Shown one piece after another: positions 49,378-57,490 of a stretch of DNA of 64,000 nucleotides. The stretch covers positions 2,666,001 through 2,730,000 of the forward strand of contig NC_014829.1 of NCBI RefSeq assembly GCF_000177235.2. Reading direction: 5' to 3'. Both the position numbers and the translations under genes were made by a program. Positions within the stretch are counted from its first letter, which is position 1; each line of letters begins with the position of its first letter. The stretch is from Evansella cellulosilytica DSM 2522 (GTDB lineage: Bacteria > Bacillota > Bacilli > Bacillales > Salisediminibacteriaceae). The notes under the pieces were generated by a model. The model was not told the origin of the DNA and made no database searches. It saw only the letters and a program-made list of their open reading frames with translations.

Positions 49378-49409
49378 TGTGACTTTTAAAACTAATATAA
49401 ATAGTCACA
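49378..49409. repeat. Inverted repeat upstream of sucC
   Basis: Arms TGTGACT and AGTCACA are separated by 18 AT-rich bases, and another GTCACA copy lies at 49341-49346. They occupy the 246-bp gap between the orphan gene at 49.5 kb and sucC, so a regulatory role for sucCD is possible. No clear sigma-A promoter stood out. Confidence 0.35.
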
Positions 49410-49478
49410 ATGCTTATTTTACTATACTTTCCGACAATTTTGTGAATAAATGCTCAGAAAAGTATTAGAAAATAGTGA

Positions 49479-49511
49479 AGGAGCCTCCAAGTCATATGCT
49501 TAAAGGCTCCT
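49479..49511 (-). terminator. Hairpin after the 80-residue orphan gene
   Basis: AGGAGCCT and AGGCTCCT pair around a 17-nt loop, 7 bp past the stop codon. The following sequence (TCACTATTTTC) has only a weak T run. It is likely the end of the lepB-side transcript before sucC. Confidence 0.6.
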
Positions 49512-49517
49512 GAACCA

Positions 49518-49760
49518 TTATTCCTCATCTTTATTCCAATTTTTTTCACCTACATTATGAGTAGGATGCATAAACTGCTCCGTTTGAAAATGTTTTCCCA
49601 TCCTCGTACTCAATTTAATTTTTGATGAGTCACTGTCCGAAATAGGAGCTTCCTCTTCTTCTACCCAGTGATCACCTGACATAATTGCAGGATCAATATT
49701 AATACTCCAATGATCCAACGGTGTTTCAGGATTCGCTTCGAATTCCCTCTTTTTCTTCAT
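49518..49760 (-). CDS. Small acidic protein of unknown function
   Basis: The 80-residue product is hydrophilic and acidic, with no signal peptide, membrane helix or cysteine. It begins MKKKREFEANPETPLDHWSINIDP and includes GDHWVEEEEAP. I do not recognise its family with confidence. It has a strong AAAGGAGG ribosome-binding site and is the last gene of the lepB-rbgA-rnhB group, ending in a hairpin. Confidence 0.7.
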   Translation of the reverse strand: MKKKREFEANPETPLDHWSINIDPAIMSGDHWVEEEEAPISDSDSSKIKLSTRMGKHFQTEQFMHPTHNVGEKNWNKDEE

Positions 49761-49812
49761 TTAGGACACTCCTCCTTTAACATTAGAGTGACCAAAATGG
49801 TGAATTGTCATA

Positions 49813-50115
49813 TTAGGAACTTTTTCCACGATAGGATTGATCAACACGGTAAACGAATGAAAACACTTCAGCAACGACCCCATATAATGCTGTAGGTATC
49901 CGTTCATTCATCTCTAATTGCGATAATATTTCCACTAAAGAAGAATCTTCTTGTATCGGTATATTATTCTCTCTTGCTCGTTTTATAATCTCATCAGCTA
50001 CATAACCCTTTCCCTTTGCTTTCACGACAGGAGCCTCATCTTCACTTCGGTTATAACCTAAAGCTACAGCTCGTTTATTTATGATATTTTGATAAGATTT
50101 TTCTCCATTGTTCAT
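49813..50115 (-). CDS. ylqH: Stand-alone FlhB C-terminal-domain protein (YlqH/FhlB type)
   Basis: The 100-residue protein matches the cytoplasmic domain of FlhB/EscU: KAKGKGYVADEIIKRARENNIPIQED and LYGVVAEVFSFVYRVDQ correspond to the FlhB region after the cleavage site. It lacks membrane helices and an NPTH motif (the site reads NKRA), so it cannot self-cleave. It overlaps the upstream FliK-like gene as ATGA. In other bacteria such proteins can partly substitute for FlhB's C-terminal part. Confidence 0.88.
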   Translation of the reverse strand: MNNGEKSYQNIINKRAVALGYNRSEDEAPVVKAKGKGYVADEIIKRARENNIPIQEDSSLVEILSQLEMNERIPTALYGVVAEVFSFVYRVDQSYRGKSS

Positions 50116-51419
50116 ATACGAATGTCCACTCCTTGATAACTTATTCCTTGTGACCCGTAGCTTCCTTCAGATTTTATCAACTTTCTGTTACCTTCATTTG
50201 GATGATACCAATTGATTGTTGATAATTGATAATCCATTTCCTCTAATTTCTCTTTTATTGACGGAAAAAGGCTATTAATTATCAGATGTGGTTTTGGATT
50301 TTCATTATATATTTTAATGGATACGATTCGATTTTGAATTTGCAAATCTACAGCAACATCTTTTAAATGTGTCATATTTAAATAAAACAATATTCTACAA
50401 TGTTCTTCTGAAATTGTCCCGTCTGCTTGCTGTTTCCCTTCCCATTGTATCGTTACGTCTCGGTATTTCTGATCGAAATAGACTGGTATTTGTACGAGAG
50501 TTCGGTGTAATAGGTCGTGGCTATCTGATGAAAGTAATTGGTAAGCTGTGAGGCGATGCAATAAAAATTCAGCTTGCTCCCTTACACTAACCAACCTTTC
50601 AGGTACATTTTCCAAAAAGCTCATTAAAAGTGGTTTTAAATCCTGAGTTGACTGATTTAGTTGCTGAATGTCGTTGCTTTTATTTAAATTAAACTCATAT
50701 TGAAGTCCTAACTGAGATATTATTTGCTTTAAAAACGAATAAGGTGGTTGACCATTATTTAATAATGCATTTTGGGATATAGGTTGCTCATAGGCTCGTA
50801 AAACTTCAACGAGCTTAGGAAAAGATTGATGTAATCCATAATCGTTTATCCCCTTCAGTAACTGACCTATTCCTTCACCGATCGAAGTACTTGATTGTAA
50901 TGTAGCTATACTATTGAATACATCTACCGTTTTGGGCAATCCTTTACTATGTATCTGTAAGATCGTTTTCAACGTGTCCTCTAAAGGCATTCTAGATTGC
51001 TCCATTAACATTACCGCTTCACGAATATCATTTTTTAAAAATGGGACGCTTTCCTTTATATACCTTTGTAGAATTACTTCCGCTTCCCCTCCTGGAGGGA
51101 TGGCTAATTGTTGCATCAAACTTTGCAACGGTGAAGATGAGCCTCTATCCATGGATGAAAAAGGTTGTGATTGTAAAACCTTTAATTGTGGTAGTCCGTC
51201 CCCTTTTAACACTTGAAAAAAGTATTTATTGCCCTTTTCCAGCTGCGCTTCTAGCTTTGCCGTTAAAGTTAAAGGGCCTAGCTTTAACTGTGCTAACTGT
51301 CCTGGATATAAATGAGTGATCGTACCTTGAAATACTTGACCTGGTCTTAGCTGAACCGATTTACCATGTATAGGATCTAAACCATTGATAAGGCTATTCA
51401 ATACAGTAGATTGAAACAC
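50112..51419 (-). CDS. ylqG: FliK-like protein (YlqG type)
   Basis: The 435-residue protein is not clearly similar to characterised enzymes. The N-terminal region (LRPGQVFQGTITHLYPGQLAQLKLG) is a beta-rich domain seen in Firmicute proteins related to hook-length control. The C-terminal part (MTHLKDVAVDLQIQNRIVSIKIY) resembles the Flg_hook fold. It starts at GTG after GGGGGAGG and overlaps the FlhB-like gene by 4 bp, so the pair looks like a mini FliK-FlhB module. Confidence 0.75.
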   Translation of the reverse strand: MFQSTVLNSLINGLDPIHGKSVQLRPGQVFQGTITHLYPGQLAQLKLGPLTLTAKLEAQLEKGNKYFFQVLKGDGLPQLKVLQSQPFSSMDRGSSSPLQSLMQQLAIPPGGEAEVILQRYIKESVPFLKNDIREAVMLMEQSRMPLEDTLKTILQIHSKGLPKTVDVFNSIATLQSSTSIGEGIGQLLKGINDYGLHQSFPKLVEVLRAYEQPISQNALLNNGQPPYSFLKQIISQLGLQYEFNLNKSNDIQQLNQSTQDLKPLLMSFLENVPERLVSVREQAEFLLHRLTAYQLLSSDSHDLLHRTLVQIPVYFDQKYRDVTIQWEGKQQADGTISEEHCRILFYLNMTHLKDVAVDLQIQNRIVSIKIYNENPKPHLIINSLFPSIKEKLEEMDYQLSTINWYHPNEGNRKLIKSEGSYGSQGISYQGVDIRI

Positions 51420-51433
51420 ACGTACCTCCCCCT

Positions 51434-52216
51434 CTAAAATAAAGACAATGATTCTTTAACTGGTGCAAAGGAACGACGGTGTTCTTTTGTAATTCCATGC
51501 TGTTCAATTGCATGTAAGTGTTCTTTCGTTCCATAGCCCATATTTTTTTGGAAACGATACTCCGGGTATGTTTGCGCTATCTCTTCCATATAATTATCTC
51601 TCGTAACCTTTGCAATAACAGAGCTCGCTGCAATAGAAACACTTTTTGTATCTCCTTTAATAAGTGACATTTGTGGTAAACCTATAGGTAATTTCATTGC
51701 ATCTAATAATAGATAGCTTGGTTCAATACTCAATTTATGTATTGCTCTTTTCATTGCTAGTTTCGTAGCTTCATATATGTTTATCTGATCTATCTCTTCC
51801 GAGGTAGCGATACCAATACCTACAGAAATAGCCTCTTCCATTATATTACAATAAAATTCTTCTCTTTTTTGTTTCGATAGTTGTTTAGAATCCGTTAATC
51901 CTGCTAAATAAAATTCTGGAGATAAAATAACACATGAAGCAACAACCGGTCCTGCTAGTGGACCTCTTCCGACCTCATCTACTCCACCAATGTAATGGTA
52001 ACCTTCTTTCCATAAATCTTCTTCATACGTCCTCATCTCATAGAACATTTTTTCTAATTCATGTTGTTTTTCTTTCTTCCTATTCCATGTTTGTAAAAGC
52101 TTCTGAGCACCCACACGATCATCTATATGTAATTCCTTAATAAAAGGGTTATTTTCATCAGTAATTCCATCTAATTTTTTCTTTATTTCTGATAGTGGTA
52201 AAGACTTTGTAATCAT
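51434..52216 (-). CDS. rnhB: Ribonuclease HII
   Basis: RNase HII removes ribonucleotides and RNA from RNA-DNA hybrids. The catalytic Asp80-Glu81 lie in GGVDEVGRGPLAGPVVASCVI; later acidic residues are in LLLDAMKLP. An N-terminal helical extension of about 70 residues is typical of Bacilli. I chose the ATG at 52214-52216 (260 residues), preceded by AGGAG; a longer frame adds 19 unsupported residues. Confidence 0.95.
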   Translation of the reverse strand: MITKSLPLSEIKKKLDGITDENNPFIKELHIDDRVGAQKLLQTWNRKKEKQHELEKMFYEMRTYEEDLWKEGYHYIGGVDEVGRGPLAGPVVASCVILSPEFYLAGLTDSKQLSKQKREEFYCNIMEEAISVGIGIATSEEIDQINIYEATKLAMKRAIHKLSIEPSYLLLDAMKLPIGLPQMSLIKGDTKSVSIAASSVIAKVTRDNYMEEIAQTYPEYRFQKNMGYGTKEHLHAIEQHGITKEHRRSFAPVKESLSLF

Positions 52217-52306
52217 TGTAACCAACTCCTTATTTATATTATCGGTCCTTTTTCGTAATATATTAATACTCAATGCATCTACTATCTCATCTATAGAAGA
52301 TAATAA

Positions 52307-52335
52307 GGTCCAAAAAGCACAATGCCTTTTGGACC
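52307..52335 (-). terminator. Hairpin terminator after rbgA
   Basis: GGTCCAAAA and TTTTGGACC form a 9-bp stem followed by TTATTATCTT on the minus strand, 6 bp past the rbgA stop. It probably ends or attenuates the lepB-rbgA transcript. Confidence 0.65.
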
Positions 52336-52340
52336 AACAA

Positions 52341-53189
52341 TTAATTTGGAGGATATTCTAAAGTTATATTGCCTAGCATACCTGATCTAAATTCTCTAAA
52401 AAGTATTTCAGAAACACGATCATAATCAATCAACCCACCACTCATTAATGTTCCTCTTAGTTTACCGATATGATCGTATATCTCGACTATATTTTCTGGT
52501 ATATTCTCTAATTTATATCGATCTTTTAATCGTTCAGGGTATTTTTCTGCCAAGTAACGTAGTAAAAACAAGGTCGTCTCGTTAAAGTCAAATAACTCTT
52601 CCTTTATGGCTCCTGTTAATGCAAGTCTGAAGCCTACAGACTCATCTTCAAACTTTGGCCATAAGATACCAGGCGTATCTAATAATTCCATTTCTTTACC
52701 GACCTTTATCCATTGTTGTGCTTTAGTAACACCTGGTTTATCACCAACAGTGGCTATCCTTTTATTTGCAAGTCGATTAATGATCGTTGACTTCCCAACG
52801 TTTGGAATTCCTAGTATAAGTGCTCTGACTGCTCTTGGATTCATTCCTTTTGCACGCATTTTATCCGTTATTGGTTTTGCAAGTTTTTCCACTATGGCAG
52901 GAATTTTTTTTACACCTGTTCCTTTTTGCGCATTTATTTGTTGCACAGCAAAACCTTTAGTTTCGAAATATTTTACCCACAAGTCTGTCACCTTTTGATC
53001 AGCTAAGTCCGATTTATTTAGTAGGATTAATCTTGGTTTGCTTTTTACTAACTCGTCAATCATAGGATTTCGAGAGGAGAGTGGTACTCTAGCATCCACT
53101 AACTCGATTACTACGTCTATCACTTTAAGCTTTTCCTGAACTTGTCGCTTCGCCTTAGCCATGTGACCTGGAAACCATTGAATTGACAT
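52341..53189 (-). CDS. rbgA: Ribosome biogenesis GTPase RbgA (YlqF)
   Basis: RbgA is a circularly permuted GTPase needed for late 50S assembly. Motif order confirms the permutation: NKSD (G4) at residues 58-61 precedes the P loop GIPNVGKS (127-134) and DTPG (G3). The 282-residue length is normal. It lies between lepB and rnhB as in B. subtilis. Confidence 0.96.
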   Translation of the reverse strand: MSIQWFPGHMAKAKRQVQEKLKVIDVVIELVDARVPLSSRNPMIDELVKSKPRLILLNKSDLADQKVTDLWVKYFETKGFAVQQINAQKGTGVKKIPAIVEKLAKPITDKMRAKGMNPRAVRALILGIPNVGKSTIINRLANKRIATVGDKPGVTKAQQWIKVGKEMELLDTPGILWPKFEDESVGFRLALTGAIKEELFDFNETTLFLLRYLAEKYPERLKDRYKLENIPENIVEIYDHIGKLRGTLMSGGLIDYDRVSEILFREFRSGMLGNITLEYPPN

Positions 53190-53204
53190 TACTTTATGAA
53201 CCTC

Positions 53205-53750
53205 CTAGTTAACTACCCCAAAATCAGAAATTGGCCAAAATACAATATTTGCCTTTCCAACAATTTCTTCATAAGGAATAACACCGATATGTCTACTATC
53301 TTTGCTATGTTGTCGATTATCACCTAATACAAAAACATGTCCATCCGGAATAACATCATAACCATAATCTTCCTCAAGATTGAAATCACCAGTAAAAGGA
53401 AGTCTTGTTGCTTCTTTTTTAAATTCATCTAAGTACGGCTCTTCAACAGCTTGTCCATTAATATAAAGTACATCATTCTCATAATATAAAGTGTCCCCTG
53501 GTAGACCTATTACTCTTTTTATATAATCTTTATTTTGAGGGGCATGAAACACCACTATATCAAAGCGATCTGGTTCGCCAATGGTATAACTTATTTTGTT
53601 AACAATCATTCGATCATTGTGGCCTAACGTAGGCATCATCGATTGACCATCTACAACTATTGGTGCAAAAAAGAAGTATCGGATTACAACTGCTAGTAAC
53701 AAAGCTACAACTACTGCTTTAACCCATTCCCAAGATTCTGATTTAGCCAT
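53205..53750 (-). CDS. lepB: Type I signal peptidase
   Basis: This membrane-anchored protease removes signal peptides from exported proteins. An N-terminal membrane helix (about residues 10-28) is followed by the Ser-Lys dyad Ser37 (DGQSMMPTL) and Lys78 (YIKRVIGLPGD), plus GDNRQHSKDSRHIG. The 181 residues fit the Gram-positive SipS/T class. A candidate extended -10 promoter lies upstream. Confidence 0.95.
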   Translation of the reverse strand: MAKSESWEWVKAVVVALLLAVVIRYFFFAPIVVDGQSMMPTLGHNDRMIVNKISYTIGEPDRFDIVVFHAPQNKDYIKRVIGLPGDTLYYENDVLYINGQAVEEPYLDEFKKEATRLPFTGDFNLEEDYGYDVIPDGHVFVLGDNRQHSKDSRHIGVIPYEEIVGKANIVFWPISDFGVVN

Positions 53751-53827
53751 TACGTATATCCTCCACCAATCATCAAAATCAAAAATAATAATCTCTAAAA
53801 GCTTTTCTACTTATTTCGTGTATGATT

Positions 53828-53833
53828 ATTCTA
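53828..53833 (-). promoter_or_regulatory. Candidate extended -10 promoter of lepB
   Basis: TAGAAT preceded by TGT forms an extended -10 element about 80 bp upstream of lepB. No good -35 box is seen 16-18 bp upstream, so this is tentative. Confidence 0.35.
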
Positions 53834-53947
53834 ACATATAATTCCCTTTTTTACTTATTCCATTTATGTATTTATTCAGTACAAATAGTATAGGATTGTT
53901 TTTGTTCAGGAATGACTACACTCCCAACTAGATTCTTTAACTACTCG

Positions 53948-54322
53948 CGTGTCATTGGCCTCGTATGACACGTATTATTTCAGTTATTGTGCTCTCTCGT
54001 GTGTCATTGACCTCGTATGACACGTCTTATTTCAGTTCTTCAGCTTTCTTGCGTGTCATTGCTCCCGTATGACACATCTTATTTCAATTTTTCAGATTTC
54101 TCGCGTGTCATTGATCCCGTATGACGCATCTTATTTCAATTCTTCAGCTTTCTCGCGTGTCATTGATCCCGTATGACGCATCTTATTTCAATTCTTCAGC
54201 TTTCTCGCGTGTCATTGACCCCGTATGACACGTCTTATTTCGGTTTTTCCGCTTTCTCGCGTGTCATTGACCCCGTATGACACGTCTTATTTCGGTTTTT
54301 CCGCTTTCTCGCGTGTCTTTGT
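53948..54322. repeat. 52-bp tandem repeat array (seven units plus a partial eighth)
   Basis: Units begin at 53948, 54000, 54052, 54104, 54156, 54208 and 54260, an exact 52-bp spacing; a partial copy starts at 54312. Each unit carries an inverted repeat CGTGTCAT-N9-ATGACACG (arms partly eroded in units 2 to 5) and a T-rich half. Units 4 and 5 are identical, as are 6 and 7, which indicates recent duplication. 52 is not a multiple of three, and no gene spans it. Confidence 0.95.
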
Positions 54323-54420
54323 ATTCGACTATCGAGAGAACATAAATAGCTTGTCTTTACCTTACTTTTAGTAATCTTTATTCAAAAGCAGCAACTATGG
54401 TGGCTTCTATTTAGTTATAA
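54323..54420. other. Remainder of the lepB-rplS gap without recognised genes
   Basis: Together with 53751-53947 and 54460-54569 this is the rest of the 870-bp gap. I see no coding sequence, tRNA or promoter pointing to a gene here, only AT-rich DNA between the repeat array and the two hairpins. Confidence 0.6.
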
Positions 54421-54459
54421 GGTGACTCAACAGGTTAGGAACCACCCTTTTAAGTCACC
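54421..54459. repeat. GACTCA-family hairpin, degenerate copy
   Basis: GGTGACT and AGTCACC arms enclose an inner GGTT-AGG-AACC stem. It aligns with the rplS hairpin 110 bp away and with the sucD hairpin, so it looks like a duplicated or dispersed element that here has no adjacent gene end. Confidence 0.55.
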
Positions 54460-54569
54460 CTATACCTGTTAAAATGGTTGAAAATTACTCTATTGATTTT
54501 TAAATGGTTCTAACACAATTGTATGTACTGATTATTTCTATGAAAATAAGTTCCGTCATAAGACTAGAA

Positions 54570-54608
54570 GGGTGACTCATTAGGTAATATTCACCTTTTG
54601 AGTCACCC
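54570..54608 (-). terminator. GACTCA-armed hairpin after rplS
   Basis: A perfect 10-bp outer stem (GGGTGACTCA/TGAGTCACCC) with an inner GGT/ACC pair lies 12 bp past the rplS stop. The trailing TTCTAGTCTT is only moderately T-rich. It is probably the rplS terminator. Confidence 0.65.
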
Positions 54609-54620
54609 TCCCTTTGTTTA

Positions 54621-54962
54621 TTATCTTTCTTTAATACGAGCCGCTTTACCGCGAAGATCACGTAAGTAATAAAGCTTCGCACGACGTACTTTACCGCGGC
54701 GAGATACTTCAATTTTATCAATACGTGGTGAATGAACTGGGAATGTACGTTCAACACCAACACCGTATGATACCTTACGAACAGTGAACGTTTCACTAAT
54801 TCCAGATCCTTTTAGTTTAATAACTACCCCTTCGAAAACCTGAATACGCTCACGAGTACCCTCAACAACTTTAACGTGTACTTTAACCGTATCCCCAGGA
54901 CGGAATGCTGGAAGATCTGATTTTAATTGATCCTTCGTAATTTCACGAATAATATGTTCCAT
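54621..54962 (-). CDS. rplS: 50S ribosomal protein L19
   Basis: L19 lies at the subunit interface. The 113-residue protein begins [18 protein letters not shown] and has [22 protein letters not shown] and [20 protein letters not shown]. The ATG at 54960-54962 follows GGAGG; an in-frame upstream extension is in the leader. It has its own promoter and leader. Confidence 0.97.
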   Translation of the reverse strand: MEHIIREITKDQLKSDLPAFRPGDTVKVHVKVVEGTRERIQVFEGVVIKLKGSGISETFTVRKVSYGVGVERTFPVHSPRIDKIEVSRRGKVRRAKLYYLRDLRGKAARIKER

Positions 54963-55052
54963 TATCTGTTCGCCTCCTTCCCTCCAGACATTCATGTCTC
55001 TTACAAGCCAATGACAGCGGAACGTCTTGATAACATAGCTTTAAAAGCCACA
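54963..55052 (-). promoter_or_regulatory. Probable L19 ribosomal protein leader
   Basis: The roughly 90-nt leader between the predicted transcript start and rplS has a TCTTG/CAAGA stem and a small AGACA/TGTCT hairpin just upstream of the ribosome-binding site. An autoregulatory L19 leader RNA is known upstream of rplS in Bacilli; a match to that family is likely but not verified here. Confidence 0.5.
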
Positions 55053-55058
55053 AGATTT

Positions 55059-55087
55059 ATAATACCACAACATAGCAGCCATCTCAA
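55059..55087 (-). promoter_or_regulatory. Sigma-A promoter of rplS
   Basis: TTGAGA and TATTAT are 17 bp apart, with TG one base upstream of the -10. The -35 overlaps the trmD stop codon. The promoter would give rplS a transcript separate from trmD. Confidence 0.65.
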
Positions 55088-55827
55088 CTATTCTCTTCTG
55101 ATTTATTCAAAGTTTTTAAGTATAATTTATCTTCTTCACTTAACTCCATATTTTCTAATAAATCTGGCCTTCTCTCATACGTCCTTTTTAAAGATTGCTC
55201 TCTTCTCCATTTGTCAATCCGCTCATGATGACCAGAAAGGAGTACGTCTGGAACTTCATAATCTAAAAATTTTGAAGGTCTAGTGTAATGCGGATATTCT
55301 AATAAGCCTGTACTATATGAATCAGTAACCGCTGATGTTTCATTTCCTAATACACCTGGTAATAACCTCGTTACGCTATCGGCAATCACCATGGCTCCAA
55401 TTTCTCCACCTGTAAGAACATAATCACCAATAGAAATTTCATCTGTTACAAGATGTTCTCTAATTCGCTCATCGTATCCCTCATAATGACCACAAATAAG
55501 AATTAAGTGTTCCTCATTCGCCAATGCCTCTGCCTTCTTTTGGCTATACCTTTCACCTTGTGGACAGAGCAATATAATTCTGGGCTCAGTTTTGGACTCA
55601 GTCTTAATTGAATTGACAGCATCAAAAACTGGTTGAGGAGTTAACACCATCCCCCCGCCACCACCATAAGGATAGTCATCTACACGATTATGCCTATCTT
55701 CAGTGTAATCACGGAAATTAACAACATCATATTGAACAGCACCTTTTTCTTGCGCATTTTTTAAAATAGAGCTTTGAAAAACTCCATTAAACATGTCAGG
55801 AAAAAGGGTTAAAACAGAGATTTTCAT
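55084..55827 (-). CDS. trmD: tRNA (guanine-37-N1)-methyltransferase
   Basis: TrmD methylates G37 next to the anticodon and prevents frameshifting. The 247-residue SPOUT protein has LTLFPDMF at the N-terminus and the trefoil knot segments [10 protein letters not shown] and [23 protein letters not shown]. It overlaps rimM by one base (TAATG). Confidence 0.97.
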   Translation of the reverse strand: MKISVLTLFPDMFNGVFQSSILKNAQEKGAVQYDVVNFRDYTEDRHNRVDDYPYGGGGGMVLTPQPVFDAVNSIKTESKTEPRIILLCPQGERYSQKKAEALANEEHLILICGHYEGYDERIREHLVTDEISIGDYVLTGGEIGAMVIADSVTRLLPGVLGNETSAVTDSYSTGLLEYPHYTRPSKFLDYEVPDVLLSGHHERIDKWRREQSLKRTYERRPDLLENMELSEEDKLYLKTLNKSEENS

Positions 55828-56351
55828 TAGTCAAGCAATCCTTCCATCGGATGAATAACTACTTTTTTACTTTTAACATCAACTTGCTTTACAACATCAT
55901 CGATATAGGGGATTAACATGTCTTTTTTTCCTTTTGTATTACTTTGAACAACCCATACATCGTTTGCTCCTGGAGATAATATTTCCTTAACGTGACCAAG
56001 CACTTCTCCAGATTGTAAGTAAACAGTTGATCCTATAATTTCATGATAATAAAACTCACCTTCAGATAACTCATCCGAAGCATCGTTTTGATGGATTTGT
56101 AATAAAGAGCCCTTAAACTTTTCTACTTCATTAAGATTGTCTAACCCTTTAAATGTGAGTAGATCAAATTGTTTATGCTTACGCCATGAAGTAATTTCGA
56201 CTGGTGTTCTAACATCAGTATCACTAGTAACATATAGTGTATTCCCTATGGCATATCTTTCTTCAGGAAAGTCTGTACGCGATATTACACGCACTTCCCC
56301 ACGTACTCCATGAGTGTTTACAATTTTACCCACATTTAACCAATCAGTCAT
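55827..56351 (-). CDS. rimM: 16S rRNA processing protein RimM
   Basis: RimM helps mature the 30S head with S19. The protein starts [22 protein letters not shown], and its C-terminal PRC barrel includes [13 protein letters not shown] and [10 protein letters not shown] chose the ATG at 56349-56351 (174 residues), which overlaps the upstream ylqD stop by 8 bp and follows AAGGAGG. Confidence 0.95.
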   Translation of the reverse strand: MTDWLNVGKIVNTHGVRGEVRVISRTDFPEERYAIGNTLYVTSDTDVRTPVEITSWRKHKQFDLLTFKGLDNLNEVEKFKGSLLQIHQNDASDELSEGEFYYHEIIGSTVYLQSGEVLGHVKEILSPGANDVWVVQSNTKGKKDMLIPYIDDVVKQVDVKSKKVVIHPMEGLLD

Positions 56352-56760
56352 CCTCCATGCCTCCTTGGCGGATCTCATGAACGACACCATCTTTAATGAC
56401 AATTTCCGTTCCCTTCATCAATTCTTCCCAATTATCTCCTTCTTCAACCTGTTCAATCATTTGTATTGTACCTTCTCGAAGCTCTGAGCCAAGCTCTAAC
56501 TCATCTAATTGACCAAGTTTCAACTCAAGCTGTCTACTCTTTTCTTTTCGTCTTAACACTTCACGGTTAAAGCTTTCTTTCAAGGAAGTTTGGTACTTTA
56601 CGTTATTCTTATTTTCCTTTATCTTTTTATGTAAAACGAATTCTAGTTGTTGAATTTCTTTGTTTAATTGGTATTGCTTACTTAAAAATTGTTCTTTTAA
56701 TCTCGTTCTACTATTTTCAGTGAGAATTTGCTTTACTACAACTTTTTTTATTATTTCCAA
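56344..56760 (-). CDS. ylqD: YlqD family protein
   Basis: This is a 138-residue mostly helical, charged protein of unknown function found between khpA and rimM in Bacilli. It has a long coiled coil ([20 protein letters not shown] onward) and a beta-rich C-terminus ([14 protein letters not shown]). I favour a TTG start at 56758-56760, 8 bases after GGAGG; a GTG three codons earlier overlaps that site. Confidence 0.85.
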   Translation of the reverse strand: MEIIKKVVVKQILTENSRTRLKEQFLSKQYQLNKEIQQLEFVLHKKIKENKNNVKYQTSLKESFNREVLRRKEKSRQLELKLGQLDELELGSELREGTIQMIEQVEEGDNWEELMKGTEIVIKDGVVHEIRQGGMEDD

Positions 56761-56851
56761 TGCTCCCACCTCCGGTTATTTATGTAGCATTATTATTAAC
56801 ACATTGATCCATTCTTATATACGGAAAAAGGGAGAGGACATACCTCACCCT

Positions 56852-57088
56852 TTACCCAATTTCTAAATTAATGCGTTTGTTTTGATTCGTTCCAGCTGCG
56901 TTTACAACAGAGCGAATCGCTTTCGCTATTCGACCTTGCTTGCCAATCACTTTCCCCATGTCGTCCGCATGTACTTCAAGCTTCAGTGTGAGTGATCGAC
57001 CATTTTCAACTTCTGTTACACGGACGTCATCTGGGTGATCAACAAGGGCCTTTGCAATTGATTCCACTAGTTCTTTCATGTCACTCAC
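56852..57088 (-). CDS. khpA: KH-domain RNA-binding protein KhpA
   Basis: The 78-residue single KH domain has the GxxG loop as GKQG within GKVIGKQGRIAKAIRSVVNAAG. KhpA proteins bind RNA, often with KhpB, and affect cell elongation in some Gram-positives. It lies between rpsP and ylqD. Confidence 0.93.
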   Translation of the reverse strand: MSDMKELVESIAKALVDHPDDVRVTEVENGRSLTLKLEVHADDMGKVIGKQGRIAKAIRSVVNAAGTNQNKRINLEIG

Positions 57089-57117
57089 CTTTAAGGATTA
57101 TTTCCACGCGAATTACA

Positions 57118-57390
57118 TTACTTTACGTTCTTCGCATTGTGAAGTTTTTCCATTAAACCAACGTTTGAGAACAAGTTGCGAACTGTGTCAGAAGGTTTTG
57201 CACCATCTAACATCCATTTCAATGCTTTTTCTTCATCTACGTTAAATTCCACCGGATTTTTCAAAGGATTGTAAGTTCCGATTTCTTCAATAAAACGACC
57301 ATCACGCGGAGAACGAGAATTAGCAACGACTACGCGATAGAACGGAGATTTCTTAGCTCCCATTCTTTTTAAACGGATTTTAACTGCCAT
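57118..57390 (-). CDS. rpsP: 30S ribosomal protein S16
   Basis: S16 is an early-binding small-subunit protein. The sequence begins [38 protein letters not shown], which is diagnostic. The ATG at 57388-57390 (90 residues) follows GGAGGTG. A promoter lies directly upstream. Confidence 0.97.
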   Translation of the reverse strand: MAVKIRLKRMGAKKSPFYRVVVANSRSPRDGRFIEEIGTYNPLKNPVEFNVDEEKALKWMLDGAKPSDTVRNLFSNVGLMEKLHNAKNVK

Positions 57391-57426
57391 GTGTTTCACC
57401 TCCAAAATTCATTCACACAATTAAGT

Positions 57427-57455
57427 ATATTACCATAAACTATACTGAAGGACAA
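57427..57455 (-). promoter_or_regulatory. Sigma-A promoter of rpsP
   Basis: TTGTCC and TAATAT are separated by 17 bp, with TGG just before the -10 box (extended). It sits between ffh and rpsP, about 40 bp before the start codon. A small hairpin (GTAAAGT/ACTTTAC, 57461-57480) lies just upstream. Confidence 0.7.
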
Positions 57456-57490
57456 CCCCAGTAAAGTAAAAAAACTTTACACCCTACATT

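Noticed and set aside
53948-54322. Possible CRISPR array
   Set aside because: The repeats are contiguous with no unique spacers, the unit is 52 bp throughout, and no cas genes are in the window.
54500-54796. 98-residue minus-strand frame overlapping rplS
   Set aside because: It is an out-of-frame reading through rplS and the terminator hairpin; rplS has clear homology and its own ribosome-binding site.
57461-57480. Intrinsic terminator between ffh and rpsP
   Set aside because: The GTAAAGT/ACTTTAC stem has its T tract in the loop rather than after the stem, so it is not a standard terminator.
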